DNA of 64,000 nt from Rhodobacteraceae bacterium Araon29 (GCA_039640505.1 CP046865.1:1913501-1977500); one strand, 5' to 3'. Counted from the first letter of the stretch, positions 36,772 to 48,774 are shown. Program-made: numbers and translations. The notes: generated by a model not told the origin, from the sequence alone.

Positions 36772-38418
36772 TTACCCTTGATTTGAGGTTATGACCACCC
36801 CTGCTTTTTGCAAAGCGGCAAATATCTGGGCATCGCGCCCATATATATCGCGGCGAAAACCGATCCGTCCGTTAGGCGCGGTTACCGCAGTGCGATAAAT
36901 GATATGAACCGGAACCGGCTGCCGCAAGAATATTATATTCTCTTGGCCTAGATCCAATGCGGTCTGGAACCTTTTTTTCGGCGTACTGGTTTGCCGCGCC
37001 AAGAGCGCATAGGCAAAATCAAATGGTTGGTGCAGCCGTATACAGCCGTGGGAAAACGCACGTTCATCCCTAGAAAAAAGCGCTTTTTGCGGTGTGTCAT
37101 GCAAATAAATATTATGCGGGTTGGGAAACATAAATTTAACCAGCCCAAGAGCATTACTATGCGATGGCTTCTGTTTCAAATCATATGGAAAATCTTCCGG
37201 AGTATAATCATTAAAGTTAACCTCAAAACGATCTACTTCTTCGCCTTCTGGGCTGATTAACGTCAACTCGCTTAACGCAAATGGATCCAATTGCAGTTCG
37301 GGCAAATATTCCCCTACGGTGATCGAACGCGGTACATTCCATGTCGGATTGACAACCATATGTTCCATCCGATCCGAAAATTCAGGGCTTCGGCGCTTTT
37401 CATCATTGGCCCCAATCACGGAACGCGTTTCAAAAACCACGACACCATCGTCTAAAATTTTGGCCGAAAAATCAGTGAGGTTTACTTGAATTTGTCGTGC
37501 GCTCTTTGGCAGATCGAGCCAGTTTTCACCATTGTTCCATCGTTCACGTTCCATAGCCACGCTGATGGCTTTTAAACGATCTTTTACAGAAACGTTTAAC
37601 TCAGCCAATGTCATTGGCCCTGCCACGCCATCAGGGGATAGGCCATGATCTTTTTGAAATCGCTGCACTGCGCTGCGCAAGATTTTTCCATACCGATCAG
37701 ACAGAGTGTTTTCCATATACCCCTGCTCTATCAAACGGTTTCTCAACGCCACGACCGCCGGACCACGTTCACCCGGGCGCAATTGTTCTTCGATTAACTG
37801 TGGACCCCATCCACCTGTTTTAAGCACAGCAAGAAAATCCTGACGTGCCGCCAATAGATTGCGGTAATTGTCTGTTTGCGGCGACAAAAGCGCAAAAAAC
37901 TGTTCAGCACCTGTCGATAAAAGCGGGTTCAAATAAGCCGCGTCATCAAGATAATTGACCTTACGAAAAATATTTTCGTCGACTTTTTTAGGAACCACCA
38001 AACCAGTATGAACATCAGCAGAATATCGCAGAAAGGACAGCGTCATCTGACCCTCTAGCACACCCAAATCATATTGTGATTTTGCAGTGCGACTAAGCGC
38101 CAGCAACCTATTAAGGCCATATTTATATTTTGGAAGCCCATGGGTATCAGCAGTCTCAAGGGCCTGAATAAGGGCGTTACGCCGCGCCTGAGCTGAGGGG
38201 CTTGGGTTGACCCAAATTGGTGTGAAATTACGACTTTGATAAAAGGAAAGTGCTGTTTCGCGACTTTCAAGCGTTTTGGCAAGAGCAAGCCGAAAACCAA
38301 TATTTTCTGCTGCGGACCCTGTCGAGAACAGTGTTGAAAACATGAAAAACGCAACACTTAAAAACAGTAAGAAGCGTGCCGTGTAAAAAGTTGATTTGCC
38401 GATCATAAAGTGGATCAT
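36772..38418 (-). CDS. L,D-transpeptidase with peptidoglycan-binding domain (YcbB/LdtD type)
   Basis: A 548-residue exported enzyme forming 3-3 cross-links in peptidoglycan or attaching proteins to it. An N-terminal signal/anchor helix (TARFLLFLSVAFFMF) is followed by a scaffold region, a PG_binding_1 domain (about 215-275, with GPAVVALRNRLIEQGY and DGVAGPMTL) and a YkuD catalytic domain (about 300-480). The catalytic Cys lies in FSHGCIRLHQP with the preceding His and the following Arg intact. It heads the ldt-lpxD-acp-KAS operon and diverges from a DUF882 gene, both acting on the cell wall. Confidence 0.92.
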   Translation of the reverse strand: MIHFMIGKSTFYTARFLLFLSVAFFMFSTLFSTGSAAENIGFRLALAKTLESRETALSFYQSRNFTPIWVNPSPSAQARRNALIQALETADTHGLPKYKYGLNRLLALSRTAKSQYDLGVLEGQMTLSFLRYSADVHTGLVVPKKVDENIFRKVNYLDDAAYLNPLLSTGAEQFFALLSPQTDNYRNLLAARQDFLAVLKTGGWGPQLIEEQLRPGERGPAVVALRNRLIEQGYMENTLSDRYGKILRSAVQRFQKDHGLSPDGVAGPMTLAELNVSVKDRLKAISVAMERERWNNGENWLDLPKSARQIQVNLTDFSAKILDDGVVVFETRSVIGANDEKRRSPEFSDRMEHMVVNPTWNVPRSITVGEYLPELQLDPFALSELTLISPEGEEVDRFEVNFNDYTPEDFPYDLKQKPSHSNALGLVKFMFPNPHNIYLHDTPQKALFSRDERAFSHGCIRLHQPFDFAYALLARQTSTPKKRFQTALDLGQENIIFLRQPVPVHIIYRTAVTAPNGRIGFRRDIYGRDAQIFAALQKAGVVITSNQG

Positions 38419-38493
38419 GATTTAACGCCCTAAAGGTCAATTGAGTGACTTCTAATCTATGCTAAAGACTTACTCATTTGTCCAATCACATTC

Positions 38494-38520
38494 AAGATAG
38501 CGAACCGCTTTTGCTATCTT
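38494..38520. repeat. 8-bp inverted repeat in the ldt/DUF882 divergent region
   Basis: AAGATAGC (38494-38501) and GCTATCTT (38513-38520) pair perfectly around an 11-base spacer. Because both flanking genes are transcribed away from it, a terminator role is unlikely; an operator for either gene is possible. Confidence 0.35.
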
Positions 38521-38605
38521 TGTTTGAGGGTGCTGAGCTCAGCGAAGATATTTAAACAAGCAGGATAATGCGCAAATCAACTCTCAAACCTTGTGGCGTT
38601 TATTT

Positions 38606-38634
38606 TTGACTTGGTTGAACAGGGTTTTTATGCA
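38606..38634 (+). promoter_or_regulatory. Candidate sigma-70 promoter for the DUF882 gene
   Basis: TTGACT (38606-38611), 17-base spacer, TATGCA (38629-38634), ending about 40 bases before the ATG at 38676. Five of six -35 positions and four of six -10 positions match consensus. Confidence 0.5.
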
Positions 38635-38675
38635 ATAAGCCTTGCTATCTGGGGAGATACAAGCGACCTGTACCC

Positions 38676-39281
38676 ATGCCAATGGGCGCAGATAAGAAAA
38701 GACAACGCGTGATGGTTGAAACATCTAATAAAATGATAACCCGGCGTGGTTTGCTCGGAGCGTTCGCCGCGACGGCACTTGTCGCGGCACCAGTATATTC
38801 ACGCGCAGCCGGCTATGTGAAAGGCGCAGGTGATTGCCGCTTTATCAACATTTACTCGCGGCGCAGCGGTGAAGATTGCAAAGCTGTTTACTGGATTGAC
38901 GGCGAGTATTTTAAAGAAGCTGTTGATGAGATAAGCATGATCATGCGTGACTGGCGGCGCAATGAGATCAAAGATATCGACCTTCGGACCATTGACATTA
39001 TGGCGGCTACCCATCGTCTTTTGGACACCAGTGAACCGTTTCAACTTCTATCAGGATATCGCAGCGCCAAAACCAATGCGATGCTACGGCGTCGGTCACG
39101 GTCGGTGGCGAAGAAATCGCTGCACATTACGGGCCAAGCGGCCGACTTACGGCTTTCATCACGTTCAGTCCGTCAACTGGCGCGCGCTGCGCGCTCCTGC
39201 CAAGCCGGCGGCGTAGGCAGCTATTCGCGCTCGCGCTTTGTACACTTGGATTGCGGACCGGTCCGCACTTGGGGTCGCTGA
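38676..39281 (+). CDS. DUF882/YcbK-type murein peptidase-like protein with Tat signal
   Basis: A 201-residue exported protein of the peptidase M15_2 family. A Tat signal (TRRGLLGAFAATALVAAP, about residues 21-40) precedes the domain. Family segments LSGYRSAKTNAMLRRRS, SLHITGQAADLRL and the C-terminal YSRSRFVHLDCGPVRTW contain the zinc ligands His/Asp/His, all present. The start may instead be at the internal ATG 38712, which keeps the Tat signal. It diverges from the L,D-transpeptidase gene; relatives of both act together on peptidoglycan. Enzymatic activity of the family is inferred from fold, not proven here. Confidence 0.85.
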   Translation: MPMGADKKRQRVMVETSNKMITRRGLLGAFAATALVAAPVYSRAAGYVKGAGDCRFINIYSRRSGEDCKAVYWIDGEYFKEAVDEISMIMRDWRRNEIKDIDLRTIDIMAATHRLLDTSEPFQLLSGYRSAKTNAMLRRRSRSVAKKSLHITGQAADLRLSSRSVRQLARAARSCQAGGVGSYSRSRFVHLDCGPVRTWGR

Positions 39282-39346
39282 ACAGCGATAAGATCAAGTT
39301 TCACGTCTGCCCTTTATGGGCCCCCTGCCTTATAGCCTCAGAAAGC

Positions 39347-41158
39347 TTACGCAGCGATCCGGCAATGCGGCGCCATGTGATCGACGAAGACTTCACGCAA
39401 TGTGCTTTGCACCACTAGGTCAATTTGCCCAAAGTTATCAATCACTGGCTCTAAACTTGTAGCATCGGTAATTTTGAGGTCATTCACCAACCAAGAGACA
39501 TCTTTAAGGCCTGAGAATTTCTCAACCGCCAGCGCCGCTGCACAAAGTAAAGTCCGCGCATCGCGGCTTTCAATTTCTTCGGCCAAAGACAGGCCCTGAT
39601 CAATACGGTCATCCATAAAACAGGCAAATACCGCATCGGCTTTACGCTTGTCGCCGTTGGTCTGCCCTTGCGGAACCGGATCATATTCAAGCGCCAAGAG
39701 CGTCAGGTCACAGCCCTTTTTCGTACCACCCGTTTTAAGCAGCGCCTCGCCGTATTGCTGCAAAATTCGCGGGTCGTTGGGCACCATATCATAGGCTTTT
39801 TTACCATGCTCAACAGCCAGCTTTAGCTTTCCGGTTCCGCTGTAAACGGCAGAGAGCAGGCGGTGACATTCAAAATCATTTGCATCTATCTTGACCGCCG
39901 TATCTAGAAGCTTGCTAAATTCGGGTACCAGTTCTTCGAAAGAGCGTTGAATAAAGCCCCGCGCCATGCCCTGGCCAAGGGTGCAGGCCTTCCAGGCATA
40001 GGCCTGTGCATTGTTTGGATCCGCTGCAATTGCAGCATCAAACATTTCGAGCGCCAACTTATTAGAGGCACTTTCAAACTGGTGGTGCATTTCCTTGCCT
40101 TTGAGCAAAAACTCATAGGAACTCATATTTTCGGTTGGCTTACGTTTGGCCCGCTGCAGGCTCACCAGCTCAATTTCGCCCAATATTTCTTGGGTTACGC
40201 TTCGCACAATTTCATCTTGCACTTCAAAAATATCATCAATGCTGCGATCAAACCGTTTGCTCCACAAAATCTCGTTGGCATCGGTTTCAATCAGCGAAAC
40301 AGTCACCCGTACTTTATTGCCCGATGACCGCACAGATCCCTGAATCATGTAATTGACTTTGAACTGTTTGATAAAATCGTCCAAATCATCATCACTACCG
40401 GCAAAATTAACACTGGACTGGCGCGACACGATCGACAATTGCCGCACCATAGACAATTCGGTTAGGATATCTTCGTAAATACCATCGATCAAAAACGAGC
40501 TGTCCTCGTTCGCATTCATGTTTTTAAACGGCAACACCGACAAGATGGGCTTGATATCACGTTTAATGTCTTCCTTTTCCTCTTCAACCTCGGCAACTTC
40601 TTCTGCCGCCGCTGTCTGATTGGTGGAAATCGTAAAGACTTCAAATTCGCTAGAAATATTTTTGAGCTTTTTAGTACCAGCAGCGCGGGATATGGCTTCT
40701 ATCCGGGAAGCCACCTGTTCATTAATCAAGCGCGACACTAAAATTTGACCTGGGGTACATTGGGCCTCTAAGCGAGCCGCAATATTAACACCGTTGCCAT
40801 AAACATTTTCTTTCTCAACGATCACATCGTCACAATGAATACCCACGCGCCAAACAAGCTTTGTATCCTCTACCTTACCCTGATCTTGGGCTTCGATGCC
40901 CTTGTTTCTTTCGGAAATCGCCTCTTGAAAATTAATTGCACAGTTTACCGATTCAACAGGGCTGGCAAATTCAGCCAGTACAGAATCTCCTGCTGTATGG
41001 AAAATTCGGCCACCATGTTTGGCAATAAACGCATCAATGATTTCCCGGCATGCGTTTAAGCTTTCCAAGGTTTGTTCTTCGTTTTCAAGCATATGCTTGC
41101 TAAATCCAACGCAATCCGTGGCTAAAATGGTTGCAAATTTTCTATTAACGGACCGCAA
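39347..41158 (-). CDS. Class III nucleotide cyclase with FlgO-like and TPR regions
   Basis: A 603-residue cytoplasmic signalling protein. The N-terminal cyclase domain (about 5-180) has the metal-binding Asp in LATDCVGFS (Asp15), the second in TAGDSVLAEF and the transition-state Asn/Arg in GNGVNIAARLE. The base-selecting Lys is replaced by His (RIFHTAGD). A middle FlgO-like domain (about 215-345: LSVLPFKNMNANEDSSFL) and TPR helices (about 360-600) follow. I choose the TTG at 41158 because GGAG lies seven bases upstream; a GTG 11 codons earlier has no site. Adenylyl versus guanylyl activity is undecided. Confidence 0.83.
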   Translation of the reverse strand: MRSVNRKFATILATDCVGFSKHMLENEEQTLESLNACREIIDAFIAKHGGRIFHTAGDSVLAEFASPVESVNCAINFQEAISERNKGIEAQDQGKVEDTKLVWRVGIHCDDVIVEKENVYGNGVNIAARLEAQCTPGQILVSRLINEQVASRIEAISRAAGTKKLKNISSEFEVFTISTNQTAAAEEVAEVEEEKEDIKRDIKPILSVLPFKNMNANEDSSFLIDGIYEDILTELSMVRQLSIVSRQSSVNFAGSDDDLDDFIKQFKVNYMIQGSVRSSGNKVRVTVSLIETDANEILWSKRFDRSIDDIFEVQDEIVRSVTQEILGEIELVSLQRAKRKPTENMSSYEFLLKGKEMHHQFESASNKLALEMFDAAIAADPNNAQAYAWKACTLGQGMARGFIQRSFEELVPEFSKLLDTAVKIDANDFECHRLLSAVYSGTGKLKLAVEHGKKAYDMVPNDPRILQQYGEALLKTGGTKKGCDLTLLALEYDPVPQGQTNGDKRKADAVFACFMDDRIDQGLSLAEEIESRDARTLLCAAALAVEKFSGLKDVSWLVNDLKITDATSLEPVIDNFGQIDLVVQSTLREVFVDHMAPHCRIAA

Positions 41159-41338
41159 TTTGGTTCTCCAATTAGATAATGTTCTAAGCACTGAACAGAA
41201 GCTGGTTTATAAAGCTTAAAATATATCATTGAATTCTATCAGCAATTCAAATCATACCCTGCCACCCCTTTGCCCAATGCCCATACCAAATGGGCAGATA
41301 GACAGACAAAAGTATTGGCAGAGAGAAAATGGCCTGCG

Positions 41339-42790
<1,452 letters not shown>

Positions 42791-44125
42791 TTAGGCCTCT
42801 TCTTCGAGCGCCTCAACAGCTTTTTGCAAATCGTCCTTGCTAACTTCTTTTTCTTCGACCTGTGCCAGCTCAAACATGTAATCCACCACTTTGTCTTCAA
42901 AAATCGGAGCCCTGAGCTGTTGCTGCATTTGTTGATTTTTCTGCACGAATTCAAAGAATTCACGTTCTTGACCGGGGTATTGACGCGCCTGCGCCATCAC
43001 AGCTTGGTTGATTTCAGCTTCGCTGACCTCAACCTTGGCCTGTTGGCCCAATTCCGCCAGCAACAGCCCAAGACGTACACGGCGCATTGCCAATGTTGTG
43101 TGCTCTTCTGTGGTCTCGATCTCTGGGTGATCATGGCCTTCGACATCCGGATTGTCTTCATGCCACAATTGATGCGAAATCTGCTTGGCTTCGGCATCGA
43201 CCAATGAGGGTGGAAGCTCAAAGCTAACAAGGGTGTCTAGTTGATCCAGCAACCCGCGTTTCATCACCGCCCGCGCCGCACCAACATATTCGGCTTCAAG
43301 CCGTTCGCTGACTTGCGCTTTGAGAGCATTTAAATCTTCAGCGCCAAATTTTGTCGCCATTTCATCGTTCAATTCTGCAGGGGCAGGTTCTTTTACGGCT
43401 TTGATTTTACATTCAAAAACGGCAGCTTTACCGGCCAGATTCTCGGCGCCATAATCAGCCGGAAAGGCCACTTCGACGGATTTGTCTTCATCGGCTTTGG
43501 CGCCGATAAGTTGATCTTCAAAACCCGGGATGAAGCTGTTTGAGCCTAGCACCAGAGGATAGTCTTCGGCAGATCCACCTTCAAATGCTTCGCCGTCAAC
43601 CTTGCCCAGAAAATCAAACACAACCTGATCGCCCGATTTGGCTTTGGAGCCCTTGCGGCGGTCTTTGAAATTTGGTGAGGTTTCAGCCAGCTTTTCCAGC
43701 GCTTCGTCAACGGCAGCGTCATCGGCTTTGGTAACAAGCTTTTCCAAATTGATAGATTTAAGGTCAACTTCAGGGATCGTGGGCAGCGCTTCATACGTCA
43801 GATCGACATGCACGTCATCGCCCTCTTTCCAATCTTCATTGGTCATCTTAACATCCGGCTGCAACGCCGGCCGTTCACCACTTTCTTCAAAGTGCTGGTT
43901 CATCGCACCGTCGATACTTTCTTGCATTGCTTCACCAAGAAGGCGTTGACCGAATTGTTTTTTAAGCAAGCTCATCGGCACTTTGCCTTTGCGAAACCCT
44001 TTCATTTCGACTTCAGGCTGAGCTTTCACCAGCTTTTCGTTTACTTTTGCGTCAAGCTCGCTGGCGCTAACGATGATAGAGTAGCCACGCTTTAAGCCTT
44101 CATTCAAGGTTTCGTTGACCTGCAT
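42791..44125 (-). CDS. tig: Trigger factor
   Basis: A 444-residue ribosome-bound chaperone and prolyl isomerase. The ribosome-binding tail contains the signature [12 protein letters not shown] (about 43-54), the PPIase domain runs about 155-245 ([21 protein letters not shown]) and a long helical C-terminal domain ends in an acidic tail. The start at 44125 ([10 protein letters not shown]) fits the family; an in-frame extension upstream runs through tRNA-Leu and is not real. Only about 25 bases separate the tRNA 3' end from this ATG, so the two are probably on one transcript and tRNA processing should create the tig mRNA 5' end. Confidence 0.95.
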   Translation of the reverse strand: MQVNETLNEGLKRGYSIIVSASELDAKVNEKLVKAQPEVEMKGFRKGKVPMSLLKKQFGQRLLGEAMQESIDGAMNQHFEESGERPALQPDVKMTNEDWKEGDDVHVDLTYEALPTIPEVDLKSINLEKLVTKADDAAVDEALEKLAETSPNFKDRRKGSKAKSGDQVVFDFLGKVDGEAFEGGSAEDYPLVLGSNSFIPGFEDQLIGAKADEDKSVEVAFPADYGAENLAGKAAVFECKIKAVKEPAPAELNDEMATKFGAEDLNALKAQVSERLEAEYVGAARAVMKRGLLDQLDTLVSFELPPSLVDAEAKQISHQLWHEDNPDVEGHDHPEIETTEEHTTLAMRRVRLGLLLAELGQQAKVEVSEAEINQAVMAQARQYPGQEREFFEFVQKNQQMQQQLRAPIFEDKVVDYMFELAQVEEKEVSKDDLQKAVEALEEEA

Positions 44126-44150
44126 ATCCTGTGCGTCCTTTTTTACATTT

Positions 44151-44235
44151 TGGTGCGGGTGGAGGGACTTGAACCCCCACGCCTTGCGGCGCCAGAACCT
44201 AAATCTGGTGCGTCTACCAATTCCGCCACACCCGC
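44151..44235 (-). tRNA. tRNA-Leu (anticodon UAG)
   Basis: The minus strand folds as a class II tRNA: acceptor stem GCGGGTG pairs perfectly with CACCCGC, followed by discriminator A and an encoded CCA. The anticodon stem CCAGA/TCTGG holds the loop with TAG, the D arm contains GGTAGACGC, and the T arm is GGGTTCAAGTCCC. A variable arm (GCGCCGCAAGGCGT) typical of tRNA-Leu is present. It reads CUN codons. Confidence 0.95.
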
Positions 44236-44930
<695 letters not shown>

Positions 44931-44958
44931 ACAAACTCACTAAAAAGGAATAACTGAG

Positions 44959-46365
44959 ATGAGTACACAAGCAGTTCTCAAGACTATTGCAGATGAAGAT
45001 ATCGAATATGTAGATATTCGCTTCACTGACCCGCGGGGAAAGCTGCAGCACGTTACTGTGATGGCGGATCAAGTTGATTCTGACTTTATTGACGAAGGCT
45101 TTATGTTTGACGGATCTTCAATTGCCGGTTGGAAGTCAATTGAAGCTTCGGATATGAAATTGATGATCGACACTGAAAGCGCGTATGTTGATCCTTTCTA
45201 CGCAGAAAAAACCTTGTGCGTACATTGTTCGGTGGTAGAGCCAGATACAGGCGAAGCATATGAACGCGACCCACGCGGAACAGCACAAAAAGCCGAAGCT
45301 TACTTAAAATCGTCCGGCATCGGAGATACGGCTTTCTTTGGCCCTGAAGCCGAGTTTTTCCTTTTTGACGATGTTCGCTTCTCGAACTCAATCAACAAGG
45401 TTTCATACGAAGTTGATGCACTTGATGCGTCATGGAATACTGACACCGAGTATGAAATGGGTAACACCGGCCACAGACCTGGAGTCAAGGGTGGTTATTT
45501 TCCAGTTAACCCAATTGATGATGGTCAGGATATCCGCTCAGAAATGCTTTCGACCATGAAGCGTCTGGGCATGAAAGTGGATAAACACCACCATGAGGTC
45601 GCCTCTTGCCAGCATGAGTTGGGACTAATTTTTGATAGCTTGACCAAACAAGCCGACGAACTGCAAAAATATAAGTATGTCATCCATAACGTCGCGCAAG
45701 CTTATGGCAAATCAGCAACATTTATGCCCAAACCTATTGCGGGTGACAACGGCACAGGGATGCACTGCAATATGTCAATCTGGAAAGATGGCAAACCACT
45801 TTTTGCAGGCGATCAATACGCAGACCTTAGCAACGAAGCGCTTTGGTTCATTGGCGGCATTCTAAAGCATGCAAAGTCTCTGAACGCGTTCACCAACCCA
45901 TCCACCAATAGCTACAAACGCCTTATCCCTGGGTTTGAAGCCCCGGTTTTGCGCGCGTATTCAGCACGTAACAGATCAGGATGCGTGCGTATTCCATGGA
46001 CTGAATCGCCAAAAGCAAAGCGGGTTGAGGCACGTTTCCCAGATCCTTCTGCAAACCCTTATTTGTGCTTTGCTGCCTTGTTGATGGCCGGTCTTGATGG
46101 TATCAAAAACAAGATTGATCCTGGTGAGGCCATGGATAAAAATCTGTATGACCTGCCAGCGGAACAACTAGCAGATATTCCGACTGTTTGTGGGTCACTG
46201 CGCGAAGCCACTGAAGAATTGCAGGCGGATCACGACTTCTTGCTGGCTGGTGATGTCTTCACAAAAGATCAAATTGATGGATACATCGAGTTGAAAATGG
46301 AAGAAATTGAAACTTATGAACATACTCCACACCCTGTGGAATTTGGCATGTACTATAGCTGCTAA
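44959..46365 (+). CDS. glnA: Glutamine synthetase, type I
   Basis: A 468-residue dodecameric enzyme condensing glutamate and ammonium with ATP. Active-site segments are complete: FDGSSIAGW, the metal ligands in [10 protein letters not shown], the [10 protein letters not shown] loop, and NRSGCVRIP. The adenylylation Tyr397 is in KNLYDLP, so it is of the GS-I beta type controlled by GlnE. Length is exactly that of the E. coli enzyme. A good terminator follows. Confidence 0.98.
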   Translation: MSTQAVLKTIADEDIEYVDIRFTDPRGKLQHVTVMADQVDSDFIDEGFMFDGSSIAGWKSIEASDMKLMIDTESAYVDPFYAEKTLCVHCSVVEPDTGEAYERDPRGTAQKAEAYLKSSGIGDTAFFGPEAEFFLFDDVRFSNSINKVSYEVDALDASWNTDTEYEMGNTGHRPGVKGGYFPVNPIDDGQDIRSEMLSTMKRLGMKVDKHHHEVASCQHELGLIFDSLTKQADELQKYKYVIHNVAQAYGKSATFMPKPIAGDNGTGMHCNMSIWKDGKPLFAGDQYADLSNEALWFIGGILKHAKSLNAFTNPSTNSYKRLIPGFEAPVLRAYSARNRSGCVRIPWTESPKAKRVEARFPDPSANPYLCFAALLMAGLDGIKNKIDPGEAMDKNLYDLPAEQLADIPTVCGSLREATEELQADHDFLLAGDVFTKDQIDGYIELKMEEIETYEHTPHPVEFGMYYSC

Positions 46366-46385
46366 TTTAAAGTTCATTTCAGGAG

Positions 46386-46413
46386 AAGGCGCTCGTAATT
46401 GGGCGCCTTTTTT
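46386..46413 (+). terminator. Rho-independent terminator of glnA
   Basis: AAGGCGC (46386-46392) and GCGCCTT (46403-46409) form a 7-bp stem with a 10-base loop followed by six T, 20 bases after the glnA stop. It also separates the convergent DUF3445 gene. Confidence 0.85.
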
Positions 46414-46453
46414 AATTGTAATCACCATTTTGAAACAAACCCACTAACCAATC

Positions 46454-47185
46454 CTAAACCACCATTAAAATATGGGTATGTATTGAAAAAATGACAGAAT
46501 TCGACCGCGGGAGCCTAAAAAGAACCTGCCTTTCTGAACGCAAGAACCGTCGATCAGTTCCTTTCAAAATCGGTCTTCGATTTGCGGTTTTTCTTGGTTG
46601 GAATAAATTTGGTGTGTCATAATAAAGCTCATTAAATCGCCACAATGGCTTTTGCGGCTTGATACCGTCAAACAAGCGCTGAACACGGCGAGTTACATCT
46701 TTATCATAGGATTGAATTGGCCCGTGAATGATCGATAAAGGTCGCAAAAATTGTTCTTCTAGGCTCCAACTAGATGGAAAACATAAAATTGCGCCTTTCA
46801 AAACATGCTCATCTTTATGTTTTTGTAAAATGCAAAAGTCACATTGCACTAAATTACCAATTGTTGACAAAGGTTCCGAATAGTCCAAGGAAACCACACG
46901 GCCATCCGGGCACTTCACAATCTCTTTGGTAATATTAAATCCATGAAGCAACGGAAGAAAATTCAGAACAGTTTCTAATAACTCTTGCGCCGCTCCAAAG
47001 GCCAATGGGTCAAGCCGCGTGACGTCCTTTGTGCGATATTTAATCAATCTTTCTCGCTCTGCCATTTGTAAAGCATAGGCGCTGTCGATGATGATTAGAT
47101 TCTTCGGATCAAGCGGTGCCACCGCTGGCAATGACCTTTTGGGGTTCAACCTGTATGGCAAACTGTCTTGTAAAATCTCTGTCAT
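46454..47185 (-). CDS. DUF3445 family protein (heme-dependent oxidative N-demethylase-like)
   Basis: A 243-residue protein matching the DUF3445/HODM family by its core: QCDFCILQKHKDEHVLKGA, CFPSSWSLEEQFLRPLSIIH, PIQSYDKDVTRRVQRLFD and PLWRFNELYYD, ending with the ERQVLFRLPRSN-type tail. Characterised members bind heme and demethylate amines, one being a subunit of dimethylamine monooxygenase. No companion subunit genes (DmmB-D-like) lie beside it, so it may act alone or with partners elsewhere. It diverges from dddP over about 100 bases. The ATG at 47185 is used; a TTG two codons earlier is possible. Substrate unknown. Confidence 0.8.
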   Translation of the reverse strand: MTEILQDSLPYRLNPKRSLPAVAPLDPKNLIIIDSAYALQMAERERLIKYRTKDVTRLDPLAFGAAQELLETVLNFLPLLHGFNITKEIVKCPDGRVVSLDYSEPLSTIGNLVQCDFCILQKHKDEHVLKGAILCFPSSWSLEEQFLRPLSIIHGPIQSYDKDVTRRVQRLFDGIKPQKPLWRFNELYYDTPNLFQPRKTANRRPILKGTDRRFLRSERQVLFRLPRSNSVIFSIHTHILMVV

Positions 47186-47288
47186 GGTCAAAGAATTCTA
47201 CTAAAGCGACCCTAAAGCAAGTCGTAAACGGACGAGAAGGTACTGTTTTATGGGTTAGCATCCTATCAAGCAAAGCCGGAGTAGCAAA

Positions 47289-48632
47289 ATGAACAGCCAC
47301 TATAGTAACAGGCGCAAGATTGATCCAACGAAAGGCAGCGTTTTAGGGGACAATACCCCAAATGATATGAACAGGGTTGAAATTGGGCCCACCCAACTTG
47401 CATTTGAAGAGTGGGAAAAAGCCAGCTTAATCCTTCCAGACTTGCAAAAGATGCGCAAATACCGCTGGGAACGATTAACACAGCACATTGTCGACCGAGA
47501 TTATGGCGGGCTTTTAATGTTTGATCCTCTTAATATCCGCTACGCAACTGACAGCACGAATATGCAGCTTTGGAATACCCACAATCCATTTAGAGCCGTA
47601 TTGCTCTGCGCTGATGGATATATGGTGATTTGGGATTATAAAAATTCTCCTTTTTTGTCGGAGTTTAACCCCTTGGTAAAAGAACAACGCTCGGGCGCAG
47701 ACTTATTTTACTTTGATCGCGGTGACAAAGTAGATATCGCAGCAGATGTTTTCTCAAACGAAGTTCGTGAACTCATTGCAAGTCATGGGAATAATAACAA
47801 GCGCCTGGCCGTTGACAAAATTATGCTGCATGGACTTCGAGCTTTAGAATCGCAAGGCTTTGAAATTATGGAAGGCGAAGAGGTAACTGAAAAATCTCGT
47901 TCGATCAAAGGCGCCGATGAAATACTGGCAATGCGCTGCGCTTCTGAATCTTGTGAAAATGCAGTGCAAATTATGGAAAAAGTTGCCCGTTCTGGTGTGC
48001 CAAGTGGAAATATGAGTGAAGATGATATTTGGGCAGTCCTACATGCCGAAAACATCAAGCGCGGGGGCGAATGGATAGAAACGCGACTTTTGGCTTCCGG
48101 GCCGCGCACGAACCCTTGGTTTCAAGAATGTGGCCCGCGGATTGTACAAAACAACGAAATAGTTGCATTTGATACGGACTTAATCGGTTCCTATGGGATA
48201 TGTGTAGATATTAGCCGAACATGGTGGATCGGCGATAAACCACCGCGGCCAGATATGATCTATGCGATGCAGCACGCGCACGAACATATCATGCGAAACA
48301 TGGAAATGTTGCGGCCAGGCGTTCACATGCGTGACCTTACAATGAACACACATGTTTTGGATGACCAATTTCAAAAAGGTAAATATGGCTGCTTGATGCA
48401 TGGCGTTGGCTTATGTGATGAATGGCCATTAATTCCCTATCCAAATAAATTTGTTGAGGGCGCATATGATTATCATCTCAAAGAAGGGATGGTTTTATGT
48501 GTTGAGGCTCTGGTCAGTCCAGAGGGTGGTGATTTTTCCATCAAGCTAGAGGATCAAGTGTTAATCACAGCTAATGGATTTGAAAATCTTTCCAAATATC
48601 CATTTGATGCTCAACTTATGGGGCTAGGATAA
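47289..48632 (+). CDS. dddP: DMSP lyase DddP
   Basis: A 447-residue M24-peptidase-fold enzyme that cleaves dimethylsulfoniopropionate to dimethyl sulfide and acrylate rather than peptides. The residues reported as metal ligands in DddP are all at the known positions: Asp295, Asp297 (FDTDLIG), Asp307 (YGICVDIS), His371 (MHGVGLCDEWP), Glu406 (CVEALV) and Glu421 (KLEDQV). The N-terminus (RKIDPTKG, GDNTPND, VEIGPTQLAF) also matches known DddP and not ordinary prolidases. CGGAG lies seven bases before the ATG. It stands alone: no dddD/L/Q/W or acrylate-use genes are beside it. It is a cytoplasmic protein without signal peptide. Confidence 0.95.
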   Translation: MNSHYSNRRKIDPTKGSVLGDNTPNDMNRVEIGPTQLAFEEWEKASLILPDLQKMRKYRWERLTQHIVDRDYGGLLMFDPLNIRYATDSTNMQLWNTHNPFRAVLLCADGYMVIWDYKNSPFLSEFNPLVKEQRSGADLFYFDRGDKVDIAADVFSNEVRELIASHGNNNKRLAVDKIMLHGLRALESQGFEIMEGEEVTEKSRSIKGADEILAMRCASESCENAVQIMEKVARSGVPSGNMSEDDIWAVLHAENIKRGGEWIETRLLASGPRTNPWFQECGPRIVQNNEIVAFDTDLIGSYGICVDISRTWWIGDKPPRPDMIYAMQHAHEHIMRNMEMLRPGVHMRDLTMNTHVLDDQFQKGKYGCLMHGVGLCDEWPLIPYPNKFVEGAYDYHLKEGMVLCVEALVSPEGGDFSIKLEDQVLITANGFENLSKYPFDAQLMGLG

Positions 48633-48774
48633 TCAGGTAGCTGACCTTTATCAGTAAGAGGTTCATTTAGTCAGAGTTTTGCACCGCTTTTGTAGCCTGT
48701 TAGCTTGTGGCTCAATGGCTGCAGTGCTATGACCGCCCTAACTTTTCACATTACTCACACAGGCTAAAAGCAAG

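Noticed and set aside
47289-48632. Ordinary M24 aminopeptidase/prolidase
   Set aside because: The N-terminal region and the exact ligand numbering are those of DddP.
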